From Heterostelium multicystogenum (lineage: Eukaryota > Evosea > Eumycetozoa > Acytosteliales > Acytosteliaceae), in contig RCNN01000119.1 of NCBI GenBank assembly GCA_003667245.1, positions 1 to 52,648 of the forward strand: a DNA stretch of 52,648 nt, in the 5' to 3' direction. Below are positions 8,890-18,353 of this stretch, piece after piece. The notes under the pieces were generated by a model. That model made no database searches and was not told the DNA's origin. It saw nothing but the letters and a program-made list of their open reading frames with translations. A program made the position numbers and the translations under genes. Each line of letters starts with the position of its first letter. Positions within the stretch are counted from its first letter, which is position 1.

Positions 8890-9126
8890 TCAGTCCTCGA
8901 CCGGTCGCTTGGTGCGCATCAACTTCACGTACAAACCTTCGACCTTCTCACGCGCCCACGGGGTCTTGCGCAGGAACGACAGGCTCGACTTGATGCTCGG
9001 GTCACTGGAAAAACAGCGGATGTTGATGCGCTCGGCAAGGCCTTCCCATTGGTAATGCGCCACCAGCGCGGTGAGGACCTGTTCCAGGGTGACGCCGTGC
9101 AGTGGGTCTTTGTTTGTCGCGGTCAT
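8890..9126 (-). CDS. VF530-family (DUF2132) small protein
   Basis: Intact 78-residue protein of the VF530/DUF2132 family, described as DNA-binding-like with no settled role. Motifs are [52 protein letters not shown] and VEGLY. The ATG at 9126 opens on the conserved LHG region. The stop overlaps the ribosome site of the membrane protein gene, so the two form a small minus-strand operon. Nothing else in the context indicates a function. Confidence 0.8.
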   Translation of the reverse strand: MTATNKDPLHGVTLEQVLTALVAHYQWEGLAERINIRCFSSDPSIKSSLSFLRKTPWAREKVEGLYVKLMRTKRPVED

Positions 9127-9224
9127 GCCGGGCCTTTTGTGCAGAAAAGAAGAAAACGAAGCCGCGCACCTTAGCGGACGGGCCGTGCGGGTGGAAGCGT
9201 TGCCTTCACTATAGGCCACTGTTC

Positions 9225-9358
9225 GATCGTTCCCACGCTCTGCGTGGGAATGCCGAATTGGACGCTCTGCGTCCCGCGGTCGACGCAAGTTTTAACCCTG
9301 CGCAATGGTGACGCAGAGCGTCACGGCATGCATTTCCACGCAGAGCGTGGGAACGATC
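9225..9358. repeat. Inverted-repeat element, CACGCTCTGCGTGG type
   Basis: GATCGTTCCCACGCTCTGCG opens the element and its reverse complement closes it. A second inner pair (GACGCTCTGCGTC and GACGCAGAGCGTC) nests inside, so the whole could fold into a long cruciform. The same family recurs at 25365-25471. It has no coding content and no target-site duplication that I can see. It fills most of the 378-base gap before the TonB receptor gene. Confidence 0.8.
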
Positions 9359-9414
9359 AGCGTGGGAGTGATCGAGCGGGGTTTGGGAAAGTTCCCCTTG
9401 GCAGGGAAAAAAGT

Positions 9415-9433
9415 GATGTTATATTGTAACGAT
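9415..9433 (+). promoter_or_regulatory. Zur box before the TonB receptor gene
   Basis: GTTATATTGTAAC, within GATGTTATATTGTAACGAT, matches the GTTATAnnATAAC core of gamma-proteobacterial Zur operators with one mismatch. It lies about 75 bases before the receptor start, at a normal operator distance. It predicts repression when zinc is plentiful. Confidence 0.68.
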
Positions 9434-9504
9434 AACTATCAAAGGGTATCGAATCCCCTACCGTTTTCAGCCTTCTCTTTTTGCCGTTTGCCAAGGAACG
9501 ACCG

Positions 9505-11525
9505 ATGTCCCTCTCTTCTCTCTGGCGCCTCACCCCGCTGGCCGCCGCCCTGTTGATCACCTCCCAGGCCAACGCCCTGGAACTGCAACCCCAAGTCATC
9601 ACCGGCAACCCGCTGGGCAGCGAAACCCTCGCTTCTCCCACCACCGTGCTGGAAGGCGATGACCTGACCCTGCAACAAAAAGGCAGCCTGGGTGAAACCC
9701 TGAACAAGCAGCCCGGTGTGTCGTCGTCGTACTTCGGCCCGGGGGCCAGCCGGCCGATCATTCGTGGCCAGGATGGTGACCGCATTCGCCTACTGCGCAA
9801 CGGAGTCGGCGCGCTGGATGCCTCGTCGTTGTCCTATGACCACGCGGTGCCGCTGGACCCGGTCAACATCGACCGCGTCGAAATCGTGCGCGGCCCGGCC
9901 GCCCTGCTCTATGGCGGCAGCGCCATCGGCGGCGTGGTCAATACCTTCGACAACCGCATCCCCACCGAAGCCATCGAAGGCATTCACGGTGCCGGTGAAT
10001 TGCGCTACGGCGCGCCGACACCACCCGCAGCAGCGCCGGCAAACTGGAAGCCGCAACGGCACCTTCGCCTTGCACCTGGACGCCAGTGCGCGGGAATTCA
10101 ACGACCTGAAAATCCCCGGCTTTGCCCGCAGCCGCCATGCACCGCCAAGCGACGACGGTGAAGGCAAGAACGGTCGCCTCGGCAACAGCGACGGACGCCA
10201 GGACGGTGGTGCAGTCGGCGGTTCCTACACTTGGGACGACGGTTACGCCGGGCTGTCCTACAGCAACTACGACAGCAACTACGGCTCCCCGGCCGAGCAG
10301 GACGTGCGCATCCGCATGAAGCAGGATCACTACGCCTTTGCGTCCGAAATCCGCAACCTGCAAGGCCCGTTCACCTCGGTCAAACTCGACGCTGGCTATA
10401 CCGACTACAAACACATGGAAATCGAAGGCGGCGAGACCGGCACCACCTTCAAGAACAAGGGCTACGAAGCCCGGGTGGAAGCGCGACACTTGCCGATCGG
10501 GCCGTTCAACGGCGTGGTGGGTGCCCAAGTCAGTCGCAATGAATTCTCGGCCCTGGGTGAAGAAGCCTTCGTGCCGCAGACCGATACCAACGCCGGCGCC
10601 CTGTTTATCCTCGAAGAAATGCAGGCCACCGAGCGCCTCAAGCTGAGCCTCGGTGGGCGCCTGGAACACACTAACGTCGACCCGGACGGCAAAGGCAACG
10701 CACGCTTCGTCAATGCCGACAAATCCGCCGACTTCACCGCCGGCAGCCTGTCGTCCGGCGCGGTGTACACCCTCACGCCGATCTTGGTCCCTGGCCGCCA
10801 CCTCGGCTACACCGAACGTGCCCCGACCTTCTACGAGCTGTATGCCAACGGCGCTCACGTCGCCACCGGCACCTATGAACTGGGCGACGCCAACCTGTCG
10901 AAAGAAAAAGCCGTGTCCAGCGACCTGGCACTGCGCTTCGACAACGGCACCCACAAGGGCAGCTTCGGCGTGTTCTACAGCCACTTCTCCAACTACATCG
11001 GCCTGCTGGGCAGCGGTTCGCACCTTGAATGACGAAGGCGAGGAAGACGCCGGCGGCATCCCTGAGTACAAATATTCCGGTGTGCGTGCGCGTTTCGCAG
11101 GCTTTGAAGCCCAGGATCACATCAAGCTGGGGGAAGGTGCGTACGGCAAGTTTTGCGCTGGAACTGTCGGGCGACTACACCCGTGCAACCAACCTGGACA
11201 CGGGGTGAAGCGTTGCCCCGCATTGCGCCGTTGCGTTTGAACAGCGGCCTCTTGTGGGAACTGGATCGCTGGCAGGCGCGGATTGACGTTGAACACGCGG
11301 CGGGCCAGGGGCGGGTGCCGGATAACGAAAGCGGTACCGACGGCTACACCACGTTGGGCGCCAGCGCCGGCTACCGCTTCAATGTCGGCGGCAGCCAGTG
11401 GCTGGCGTTCGTCAACGGCGAGAACCTGACGAACCAGACCGTGCGCTACGCCAGTTCGATCCTGCGGGACATCGCCCCGGCGCCGGGGCGAAGCGTGCAG
11501 GTTTGGGTTGCGCACCACCTTCTAA
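9505..11525 (+). CDS. TonB-dependent receptor, probably for zinc (ZnuD-like), frameshifted
   Basis: Outer-membrane TonB-dependent receptor of about 670 residues. The ATG at 9505 has AAGGAA upstream and opens on a signal peptide ending QANA. The plug includes GSLGETLNKQPGVSSSYFGPG, RPIIRGQDGDRIRLLRNG and VEIVRGPAALLYGGSAIGGVVN, all classic. The barrel includes DWxxY-like strands, ERAPTFYELYANGAHVATGT and ENLTNQTVRYASSILRD. A long His/Asp/Gly-rich external segment near residues 210-240 fits metal capture. Frame changes occur near 10015, 10055, 11028, 11145, 11205 and 11500; the rejoined end is GLRTTF at 11525. Zinc is inferred from the Zur box and resemblance to ZnuD; copper is an alternative. 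Confidence 0.82.
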
Positions 11526-11547
11526 ACTGACTGCACTCGGTTAAAAC

Positions 11548-11636
11548 TGTGGGAGCGGGCTTGCTCGCGAAAGCGGAGTGTCAGTCAATACATGGGTGAC
11601 TGACTCACCGTCTTCGCGAGCAAGCCCGCTCCCACA
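11548..11636. repeat. REP pair
   Basis: Arms TGTGGGAGCGGGCTTGCTCG and its complement flank a spacer containing GTGTCAGTCAATACATGG. It lies between two convergent genes and may serve as their shared 3' hairpin. The element at 17007-17095 is the same unit in the opposite orientation, including the spacer. Confidence 0.92.
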
Positions 11637-11668
11637 TTGACTGTGCCCACTTCGAACAGGTGGTGGGG

Positions 11669-13694
11669 TTAGTACCGCGCATCCACGGGCTTACCCCCTT
11701 CGGCCAGTCCTTCACCTTGTCCGGGAAATCCGGACGAGGTTGTTGGGAGAAGTACGCTGCCACATCCACCGCCTCCTGATCCGACAACCCGCCCTGCCCC
11801 AACGGGAATTTCTCGTGGAAACCGATCGGCATGTTGCGTTTGACGAACGCCGCCGCCGTGTACAGACGCGCCATCCCCGCCCCGATATTGAACGACTGCT
11901 CGCCCCACAACGGCGGGTACACCAACTCGCCATCCGCCCGCGTCAAACCCTGGCCATTGTCGCCATGGCACACCGCGCATTGCCGGGCGTACACCTGCCT
12001 GCCATTCTGCATATCCGGCTTGATCGCCGGGTCGACCTTGCCCACCCCGCGCCCGGCGACTTTATCTTCGGGCCTGGTGTTGTTTTTCATCCAGTCGAAG
12101 TACGCCACCATCGCCTGCATATCCGCCGATTCCGCTGGCAACGGCTTGCCATTCATCGAGCGACGGAAGCAGCCGTTGATCCGCTCTTCCAGGCTCACCA
12201 CCTTGCCCGCACGCGGCGCATAGCTCGGGAAAAATGCCGAGACGCCCACAAACGGCGAACCATCCGCCACGGTGCAGGCGTTGAGATGGCAGCTGGTGCA
12301 GTTCAGCGAGTTGCCCACGTTATTGGGGCAGCAGTTCCTTGGTCTGCAGGTGCAGGCGCATGCCCCGTACCACCTGATCGGCATTCGGCGCCGCCAACAA
12401 TTCGGCCAGGCGTGGGTTTCAAACGCTGACGAATCGGTGGTGACCGGGTTGAGCTGGCCACGCATTTTCTTCACTTGGGCAGCCGTGACAGGCGTGCCTT
12501 CGTTGCCCCAACTGCTGCGCACGAAACTGAGGATTTCAGCGATTTCCTGATCCGCCAACCGCGCAAACCCAGGCATGGTGTAGACCCGTGGATGGGCTGC
12601 GGTCTCGGCGGTTTCCCAACCGGTGAGGGTGATGTGCAGCAGTGACGTCGGGTTGTTCGAGGCAACGCTCGGTTGCCGGCCAACGGCGGGAACAGCCCTT
12701 TCACCCCGCCGCCATCGCTGCGGTGGCAGTCACTGCAAAACTGCATATAGCCCAGGCCACCACGGCTGGTGAACAAGTCCTTGGGCGGTGCGGCGGGTTC
12801 GTGGGCCACGGCGGGCATCGGCAGGTCGTCCTTGCCCGGCGGCAGGGATTTGAGATACGTCGCGATGGCGGTCAAATCGGCATCGGTGAAGTGTTGGGTA
12901 CTGTGATGAATCACATCCGCCATGTTGCCCGCGACCGTGGCAAAAGCGGTTCTGCCCGGTCTTGAGCAATTGCACGGTGTCGTCCACCGTCCACAGGTTG
13001 CGCAGGCTCAAGGCGCGCCAGTGCTCGACAGTCTCCCCGGCCAGGTAATGCCGGCCACTGCGGCCCGCGTCGCTCAGGGCTTTTTCCTGGAAGGCGATTG
13101 CCGCGCGGGGTGTGGCACGAGCCGCAGTGGCCCAGGCCCTGGACGAGGTAGGCGCCACGGTTAAGCACGTCATCCTTCGCCGGGTCCGGCACGAATGGTT
13201 GCTTGTCGAGAAACGCCAAATTCCACAACGCCAGGCCCCAGCGCTGGTTGAACGGGAAGCCCATCTCGGCGTCCAGGTTGGGTTTGTTCACCGCCTCCAC
13301 GCCCTGCATCAGGTAGGCGAACAAGGCGCGCATGTCGCCTTCGCTCATCTTCGCGTAGGACGGGTAAGGCATCGCCGGGTACAGGTTCTGCCCGGCCGGC
13401 GTCACGCCTTCACGCATCACCCGGTCGAACTGCTCGAAGGTGTACTGGCCGATGCCGGTGTCGCGGTCCGGGGTGATATTGCTCGAGTAGATCGTGCCCA
13501 TTGGCGTGCTCAGTTCCAGCCCGCCGGCCATTTGCGCGCCTTTGCTTGGCGGTGTGGCAGGCGATGCAGTCGCCCAGTTGGGCAACGTATTTGCCCTGTT
13601 CGATCAGCGTGGGGTCGGCTTCGTTGGCGTGCAGGGGAAGGGACAGGCACAGCACCACCCCCACAAGGCCCAGACATGACAGGGGAAAAATCAT
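11669..13694 (-). CDS. Five-heme c-type cytochrome, apparent fusion, frameshifted
   Basis: Exported cytochrome c of about 675 residues. The ATG at 13694 has AAGGAA upstream and opens on a signal peptide ending LHANEA. The first three CXXCH sites (CIACH, CGSCH, CSDCH) with GGLELSTPMGTIYSSNITPD and YPAMPYPSYAKMSEGDMRALFAY match the triheme subunit of membrane alcohol/sugar dehydrogenases. After the usual end of that family (SFVRSSWGNEGTPVTAAQVKK) the frame runs on into two more sites (CTSCH, CAVCH) with EERINGCFRRSMNGKPLP, which match TsdA-type thiosulfate dehydrogenases. Several frame changes (near 13545, 13115, 12945, 12650, 12410, 12330 and 11695) leave open whether this is one gene or two. 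It has no dehydrogenase partner next to it. Confidence 0.68.
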
Positions 13695-13834
13695 CGCACT
13701 ATTCCTTTAATAACCCGGCCTGGGGCGGTCCCCTCGGCGCAGGTCTGCAATCGTTTTTTATTGGGTCATCAGGCAGATAACCGGGGCATGGCCAGCCCCA
13801 GCTTCGTTGTAGCGGATTTTTTTGCGCGCGGCCC

Positions 13835-13848
13835 TTGATGTGGATCAG
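13835..13848. promoter_or_regulatory. ANR/FNR-like box
   Basis: TTGATGTGGATCAG matches TTGAT-N4-ATCAA at all but the last base. It sits between the divergent cytochrome gene (140 bases away) and the aminotransferase (72 bases away). Oxygen control of the cytochrome gene is the more sensible target, but distance favours neither strongly. Confidence 0.5.
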
Positions 13849-13919
13849 GCGGCATGTTCTACAGTGGAACTGAAATTGACTAATTGACGCGGGCATCGAT
13901 GTCGGCGAGGAGAGCAAGG

Positions 13920-15121
13920 ATGCGTTATTCACCCTTTGTGGGGCGCATTGGCGGCGAATCCGTCAGTGCCTGGGATATTCACTACGCCGCCGCCGAAGCC
14001 CAACTGCGTGGCGAAGACGTGATTGTGCTCAGTGTCGGCGACCCGGATTTCGCCACACACAGCGCGATCTGTGAAACCGCCGTGGACGCCCTGCGCGCCG
14101 GCGACACCCACTACACCCCTGTGCTCGGCCGCCCGAAACTGCGGGAAGCCATCGCGGCCCGGCAGAGCCTGCTGCAAGGGATTGCGGTGCACGCCGACAA
14201 TATCGCCCTGGTCGCCGGCGCGCAGAATGGCCTGTTCGCGGCCTGCTTGTGCCTGTTCAGCCACGGCGATGAAGTGCTGGTGCCAGAGCCGATGTACCTG
14301 ACCTACGAGGCCTGTGTCCAAGCCTCGGGGGCACGCATTAGAACCGTCGAACAACCGGCCGCCAACGGCTTTCGCCTGACCCGTACCGCGCTGCAAGCCG
14401 CGATTACCGACAAGACCCGGGGCATCGCCCTCGCTACACCGTGCAACCCCACCGGCAATGTCTACTGCCGCGAAGAGCTGGAAGCCGTCGCCGAAGTGGC
14501 ACGCGCCCACGACCTGTGGGTGATTTGCGATGAAGTGTATGGGCAGCTCATCTATGACGATCAACACCTGAGCATCAGCGCGTTACCCGGCATGGCCGAG
14601 CGCACGGTGGTGCTCAACAGCCTGTCGAAAAGCCACGCCATGACCGGCTGGCGGGTTGGCTGGGTGGCCGGCCCGCCCACATTGATCAACCATCTGGAAA
14701 ACTTGCTGCTGTGCATGATTTACGGCCTGCCAGGGTTTATCCAGGCGGCGGCGCTCAAGGCACTGGAACTGGATCAGGCCGTGGTCAGCGATGCCCGTGC
14801 GGTGTATCGGCGCCGGCGTGACCTGGTGGTGAACGCGTTGAGTGCGATCAGCGAGCTGGACTGCCGAGTCCCCAGGCGGGCATGTTCATGCTGGTGGACG
14901 TACGCCGCACCGGGCTCAGCGGCCGGGAATTCGCCTGGCAACTGTATCGCCAGACCGGCGTATCGGTGCTTGACGCCCAAGCGTTTGGCCCCAGCGCCGA
15001 AGGGTTTGTGCGGGTTTCGTTTACCGTCGCCGATGACACCCTCAGGGAGGCTTGCCAGCGCATTGCCGGCTTCGTCGAAGGGCTTGGGGCCAACGCCGCG
15101 CCTTTACGTGATCGCCGATAA
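13920..15121 (+). CDS. Class I/II PLP aminotransferase, frameshifted
   Basis: Cytosolic pyridoxal-phosphate aminotransferase of about 400 residues. Key segments are DVIVLSVGDPDFATH, YTPVLGRPKLREAIA, NPTGNVYCREELE, VICDEVYGQLIYDD and SLSKSHAMTGWRVGWVAG, in which the lysine of SKSHAMTGWR binds PLP. The ATG at 13920 follows AGGAG with good spacing; an upstream ATG at 13899 is less likely. A one-base shift near 14870 breaks the frame; the continuation reads GMFMLVDVRRTGLSGREFAW and FVRVSFTVADDTLREAC. Substrate cannot be told. The gene is followed 40 bases later by an acetyltransferase gene on the same strand. Confidence 0.85.
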
Positions 15122-15161
15122 CGGGCATAAAAACGCCCTTTGCCCCGTTCGAAGGACTGCC

Positions 15162-15647
15162 ATGTCTCAAGGATTGACCTATCGCCAGGCGCACCTGGAT
15201 GACCTGCACACCCTGTGCGTGCTGGGCCAGCCGCTGAACCGCCTGCACCACCAGGAACGGCCCGATATCTACCGTGACGCCACCGACCAGGTGGAGCGCG
15301 ACCAGTCCCATTGGCGGCCCTGCCTGACCAGCCGGGTTCAGGCGGTGTTTCTTGCCGAGCAGCACGGCGTTGGTGTTGGATTTATCACCGCGCAAATCAT
15401 CGAGACCGCCAGCCCGTTGTTGCAGCCGCTGCGTGTTGCCAGGATCGGCTCGATCTGCGTGCTGGAGGCACACCGCGGCCAGGGCATTGGCCGTGAACTG
15501 ATGGCGCTCGCCGAACGCTGGGCCATCCGCCAGGGCGCCCGGGATTTGCGCCTGACCGTCTGGGCCTTCAACGAACCGGCGCAGCGGCTGTACGAGGAAT
15601 TGGGCTACGAAAAACGCGCCTTCGAAATGGGCAAGCGCCTCGGTTAA
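15162..15647 (+). CDS. GNAT-family N-acetyltransferase
   Basis: Intact 161-residue GNAT enzyme that would transfer an acyl group from acyl-CoA to an amine. Motif A is SICVLEAHRGQGIGRELMALAERWA (about residues 103-127), with the Q/RxxGxG/A pyrophosphate loop as RGQGIG. Motif B follows as LRLTVWAFNEPAQRLYEELGYEKR, the usual end of the fold. The ATG at 15162 has GAAGGA upstream. It probably shares a transcript with the aminotransferase. The substrate is unknown. Confidence 0.88.
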   Translation: MSQGLTYRQAHLDDLHTLCVLGQPLNRLHHQERPDIYRDATDQVERDQSHWRPCLTSRVQAVFLAEQHGVGVGFITAQIIETASPLLQPLRVARIGSICVLEAHRGQGIGRELMALAERWAIRQGARDLRLTVWAFNEPAQRLYEELGYEKRAFEMGKRLG

Positions 15648-15716
15648 ATCGATGGACAAGCCACGCGCGGCCCGGCGAATATCGACGCCCAACTTCATCA
15701 GGCACGGACGCTGACC

Positions 15717-16197
15717 ATGCTCGACATTCTTCAGGGCACGCCCCTTTGGGTGTACGCCGTTTATCTGTGGATTCTGCTGGTACGGGATCAAAGCCACCCG
15801 CGGCAGCCGCGAAAACCACCGGTCACTGGTTATCCTGCCGGTGGTGCTGGTGATCTGGTCGCTGTTGTCCATTGAGCATTCAACGCTGTCGATCGGTTGC
15901 TGGCTGGGCGGTGCCGCCGTGGGTTGCCTGGTGGCGATGGCGATGTTCACCGCCAAGGGTGCAAGCCTCGATGGCCACACGCTGGTGCTGCCCGGCACCT
16001 GGAAAATCCTGCTGATCTCCCAACTGTTCTTCGCCGTGAAGTATTACCTCGGTTACCAGCACGCCGTGCACCCGTTGCTGTCGAGCACCGCGCCAATGCT
16101 GGCCCTGACGGGCGGGGCTTCGGGTTTTACCGTTGGGCTGTTTTGCGGGCGGGCGATCAAGCTGCAGCGGGCGTTGGCATCATTTCAACCGCGATGA
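15717..16197 (+). CDS. Small membrane protein (DUF6622-like), frameshifted
   Basis: Inner-membrane protein of about 160 residues with four hydrophobic helices. The start reads MLDILQGTPLWVYAVYLWILL; the written frame then breaks near 15780-15840, and the second frame continues VLVIWSLLSIEH, WLGGAAVGCLVAMAMF, WKILLISQLFFAVKYYLGYQH and MLALTGGASGFTVGLFCGRA. The helix pattern and the GTPLWVY start resemble DUF6622-type proteins of unknown role. The start lacks a strong ribosome site. It lies 70 bases after the GNAT gene. Confidence 0.62.
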
Positions 16198-16289
16198 GGG
16201 CATTGTGCTGCCTTGACCTGATCCCCCTCCCCGCTGAAAATGCGCGACGCTTTTCCCGTCTCCCCGTTTACTGAAGTAGTGAAATTTCA

Positions 16290-16995
16290 ATGTCTGATTC
16301 CCGCACCGAAGAATCCGTAGTCGCCTTGCAATCCAAAGCTGAATACGAAAACGCCATCAATCTTTCACAGCACGTGCCGGCGGCCAAGACCATCAGTGAA
16401 ATGGTGCTGGACGCGTTCCACACCTCCAAGGAAAGCGACCAGATCCGCGAGCTGCGCGTGGCCATCCGCCAGGCCCACGACGCCTTCGACGACGACAAGG
16501 CCTACGACCTGATGGGCGAGCTCAAGCAGCTCAAGGACGCCGAAGCCGCCGACAACGCCGCCCTCGAAGACCTGAACAGCAAGTTCTCCATCAGCCGCAT
16601 CCTGTCCAGCTTCAAGGACGACCCGGAGTTCCAGGAGCTGGTCTACGGCCTGGCCCTCAAGGTGCTGAACCAGACCCACCAGGCCATCAGCAACCCGAGC
16701 GCCGGCAAAGGCAAGGCTTCCCGCCCGAAGAAGGAAGTGGAAGTGTTCGCCATCAGCAAGGACGGCATCAGCGTCACCCTGCCGCTGCGTTCGCCGCGCT
16801 CCAAGCCGAACGTCGACCGTGAGGCGTTTGAATTCCTCGGCTTTACCTTTGTCGGTGAAGGTGACGAGGCGGAACTGGAAGTTGAAACCTTTGTGGATAA
16901 CTCGGGCGCCGAGCAGCCACTGACGCGTAAAAAGCATCATCACCGCGCTGCAGCAGCAGACGGCGTTTGAGGGCTACAGCATCGCCCAGCAGTAA
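16290..16995 (+). CDS. Conserved-looking soluble protein of unknown function, frameshifted near its end
   Basis: I do not recognise this family. The protein has about 234 residues and is acidic and hydrophilic, without a signal peptide or membrane segment. The N-terminal half is alpha-helical and coiled-coil-like (DQIRELRVAIRQAHDAFDDD, LMGELKQLKDAEAADNAALE). A lysine-rich linker (GKGKASRPKKEVEV) leads to a beta-rich C-terminal part (AISKDGISVTLPLRSPRSKP, GFTFVGEGDEAELEVETFVD). A one-base shift in AAAAAG near 16930 breaks the frame; the other frame ends SIITALQQQTAFEGYSIAQQ at 16995. Codon use matches its neighbours. A nucleoid- or RNA-associated role would be only a guess. Confidence 0.68.
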
Positions 16996-17006
16996 CTCGA
17001 TCTAAA

Positions 17007-17095
17007 TGTGGGAGCGGGCTTGCTCGCGAAGACGGTGGGTCAGTCACGTATGCATTGACTGACACTCCGCTTTCGCGAGCAAGCCCGCTCCCACA
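17007..17095. repeat. REP pair (inverted relative to 11548-11636)
   Basis: The same arms as the element at 11548-11636, with the spacer in reverse orientation (GACTGACACTCCGC on this strand). It lies between convergent genes and 23 bases from the aminotransferase stop, so it can act as a shared 3' hairpin. Confidence 0.92.
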
Positions 17096-17117
17096 TTTGA
17101 CCTGCGTCGCAGCGAAT

Positions 17118-18204
17118 TCAGCCTACGACTTGAGCCGCAAACACCTCGCGAAACCGCTGCATCTCATCAGCGTTGCCCACGGTGACCCGCACCCACTGCG
17201 GCCAGTTTTGCCACACGCGCCCAATCTTCACGCCCTGCTCGCCCAGCCGCTCGATGAACTGTTCCGCCGGACGGCGCACATCAATCATGAAGCAGTTGCT
17301 GTGAGACGCCGTGCAGGTGAATCCGCGGTTTTTTAGCCAGGCCACCGTCTCATCCCGCAATCGGGTATTGAGTGCCTTGCGCGCCGGCACCAGTTGCACA
17401 TCTGCAAGGCTGGCGCGGGCGGCCAGCAGGCTGGCGGCCGCCGGCACGTTGTCCCCGCCAAACACCGCCAGTTGTTCCAGCAGCTGCGGATGACCGATCG
17501 CAAGCCCCAGGCGTGCGCCGGCCAGGCCGTAGATTTTCGAGAACGTGCGCAGCACCAGCAAGTCGTCATGGTCCTTGACCCACGCCACACAACTGGGTGC
17601 GTCACTGAAGTCGATGTAGGCCTCGTCCACCAGCAAAATGCTGCCCTGGGGTTTGCGCGCCAGTGCCTGTTCGATGGCCTTGGCGGGTGTAAGGGTGCCG
17701 GTGGGATTGTTCGGGTTGCAGAGGTAGATCAGGCCGGGCTGGCGGTCAACGGTGAGCATGGCGGGAAGGTCATGGGCGTGATTCGGCGTTGAGGTCCACT
17801 TCATGCACCCTGGCCTTGCACGACTCGGCTGCCTGGCGCGGAACTTCGTAGGAAGGCGTGGCCATCACCAGGCTGCGGGTTTCGCTGGTAAACGCCAGCA
17901 CCGCGTAGCGCAACGCAGCCATGGAGCCGGCGAACACCGCCACCTGCTCCTCCAGAATGCCCTGCTGCCGGGCAAATTGTTCAACCAGCGCGTACATGTC
18001 CGGGTACGGGTAGCGCCCCGAAACGGCAATACCGCGCTGCATGGCCTGCCGCGCAGCCGGCGAGGGCCCGTAGGGGCTTTCGTTGTAGTTGAGCAGCACC
18101 TCGGGCGCCGCCACGGCGGGGCTTGCCTCAGCCCAGTCCAGGCGACCCAGCAACGGCAAGGCCGCGCCCAGTGCGATCAGGGAACGACGACTCACGTTGA
18201 CCAT
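17118..18204 (-). CDS. Tat-exported HisC-like PLP aminotransferase, frameshifted
   Basis: PLP aminotransferase resembling histidinol-phosphate aminotransferase, but with a twin-arginine signal: SRRSLIALGAALPLLGRL at residues 5-22. The mature part has LLNYNESPYGPSPAARQAM, the HisC-type substrate loop, then AGSMAALRYAV, YLCNPNNPTGTLTPAKAIEQ, DEAYIDFSD and TFSKIYGLAGARLGLAIG with the PLP lysine. The ATG at 18204 has AGGAGAGG upstream. One frame change near 17775 is needed; total length is about 361 residues. Tat export implies folding with PLP in the cytosol and action in the periplasm. Periplasmic PLP enzymes of fluorescent pseudomonads are known in pyoverdine tailoring (PvdN, PtaA); assignment here to PtaA is only a possibility. 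Confidence 0.82.
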
Positions 18205-18306
18205 GAAGACCTCTCCTTGTCGGCTCGCAGCTTCAGGTGCGGGATTCGCCCCCGTTCCTGCAATTGGGTATGACGAGGAAAACAGCCGGTGATTTACCCA
18301 ACCAAC

Positions 18307-18343
18307 AAAAAGCCCCGCACTTCATACCGAAGGCGGGGCTTTT
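18307..18343 (-). terminator. Rho-independent terminator after the dehydrogenase operon
   Basis: AGCCCCGC pairs with GCGGGGCT around a 14-base loop, with a T-run on the minus-strand side (TTTTTGTTGG) and a shorter one on the other. It follows the triheme cytochrome stop by about 10 bases and separates that operon from the Tat aminotransferase gene. Confidence 0.85.
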
Positions 18344-18353
18344 GCGTTTCCGG

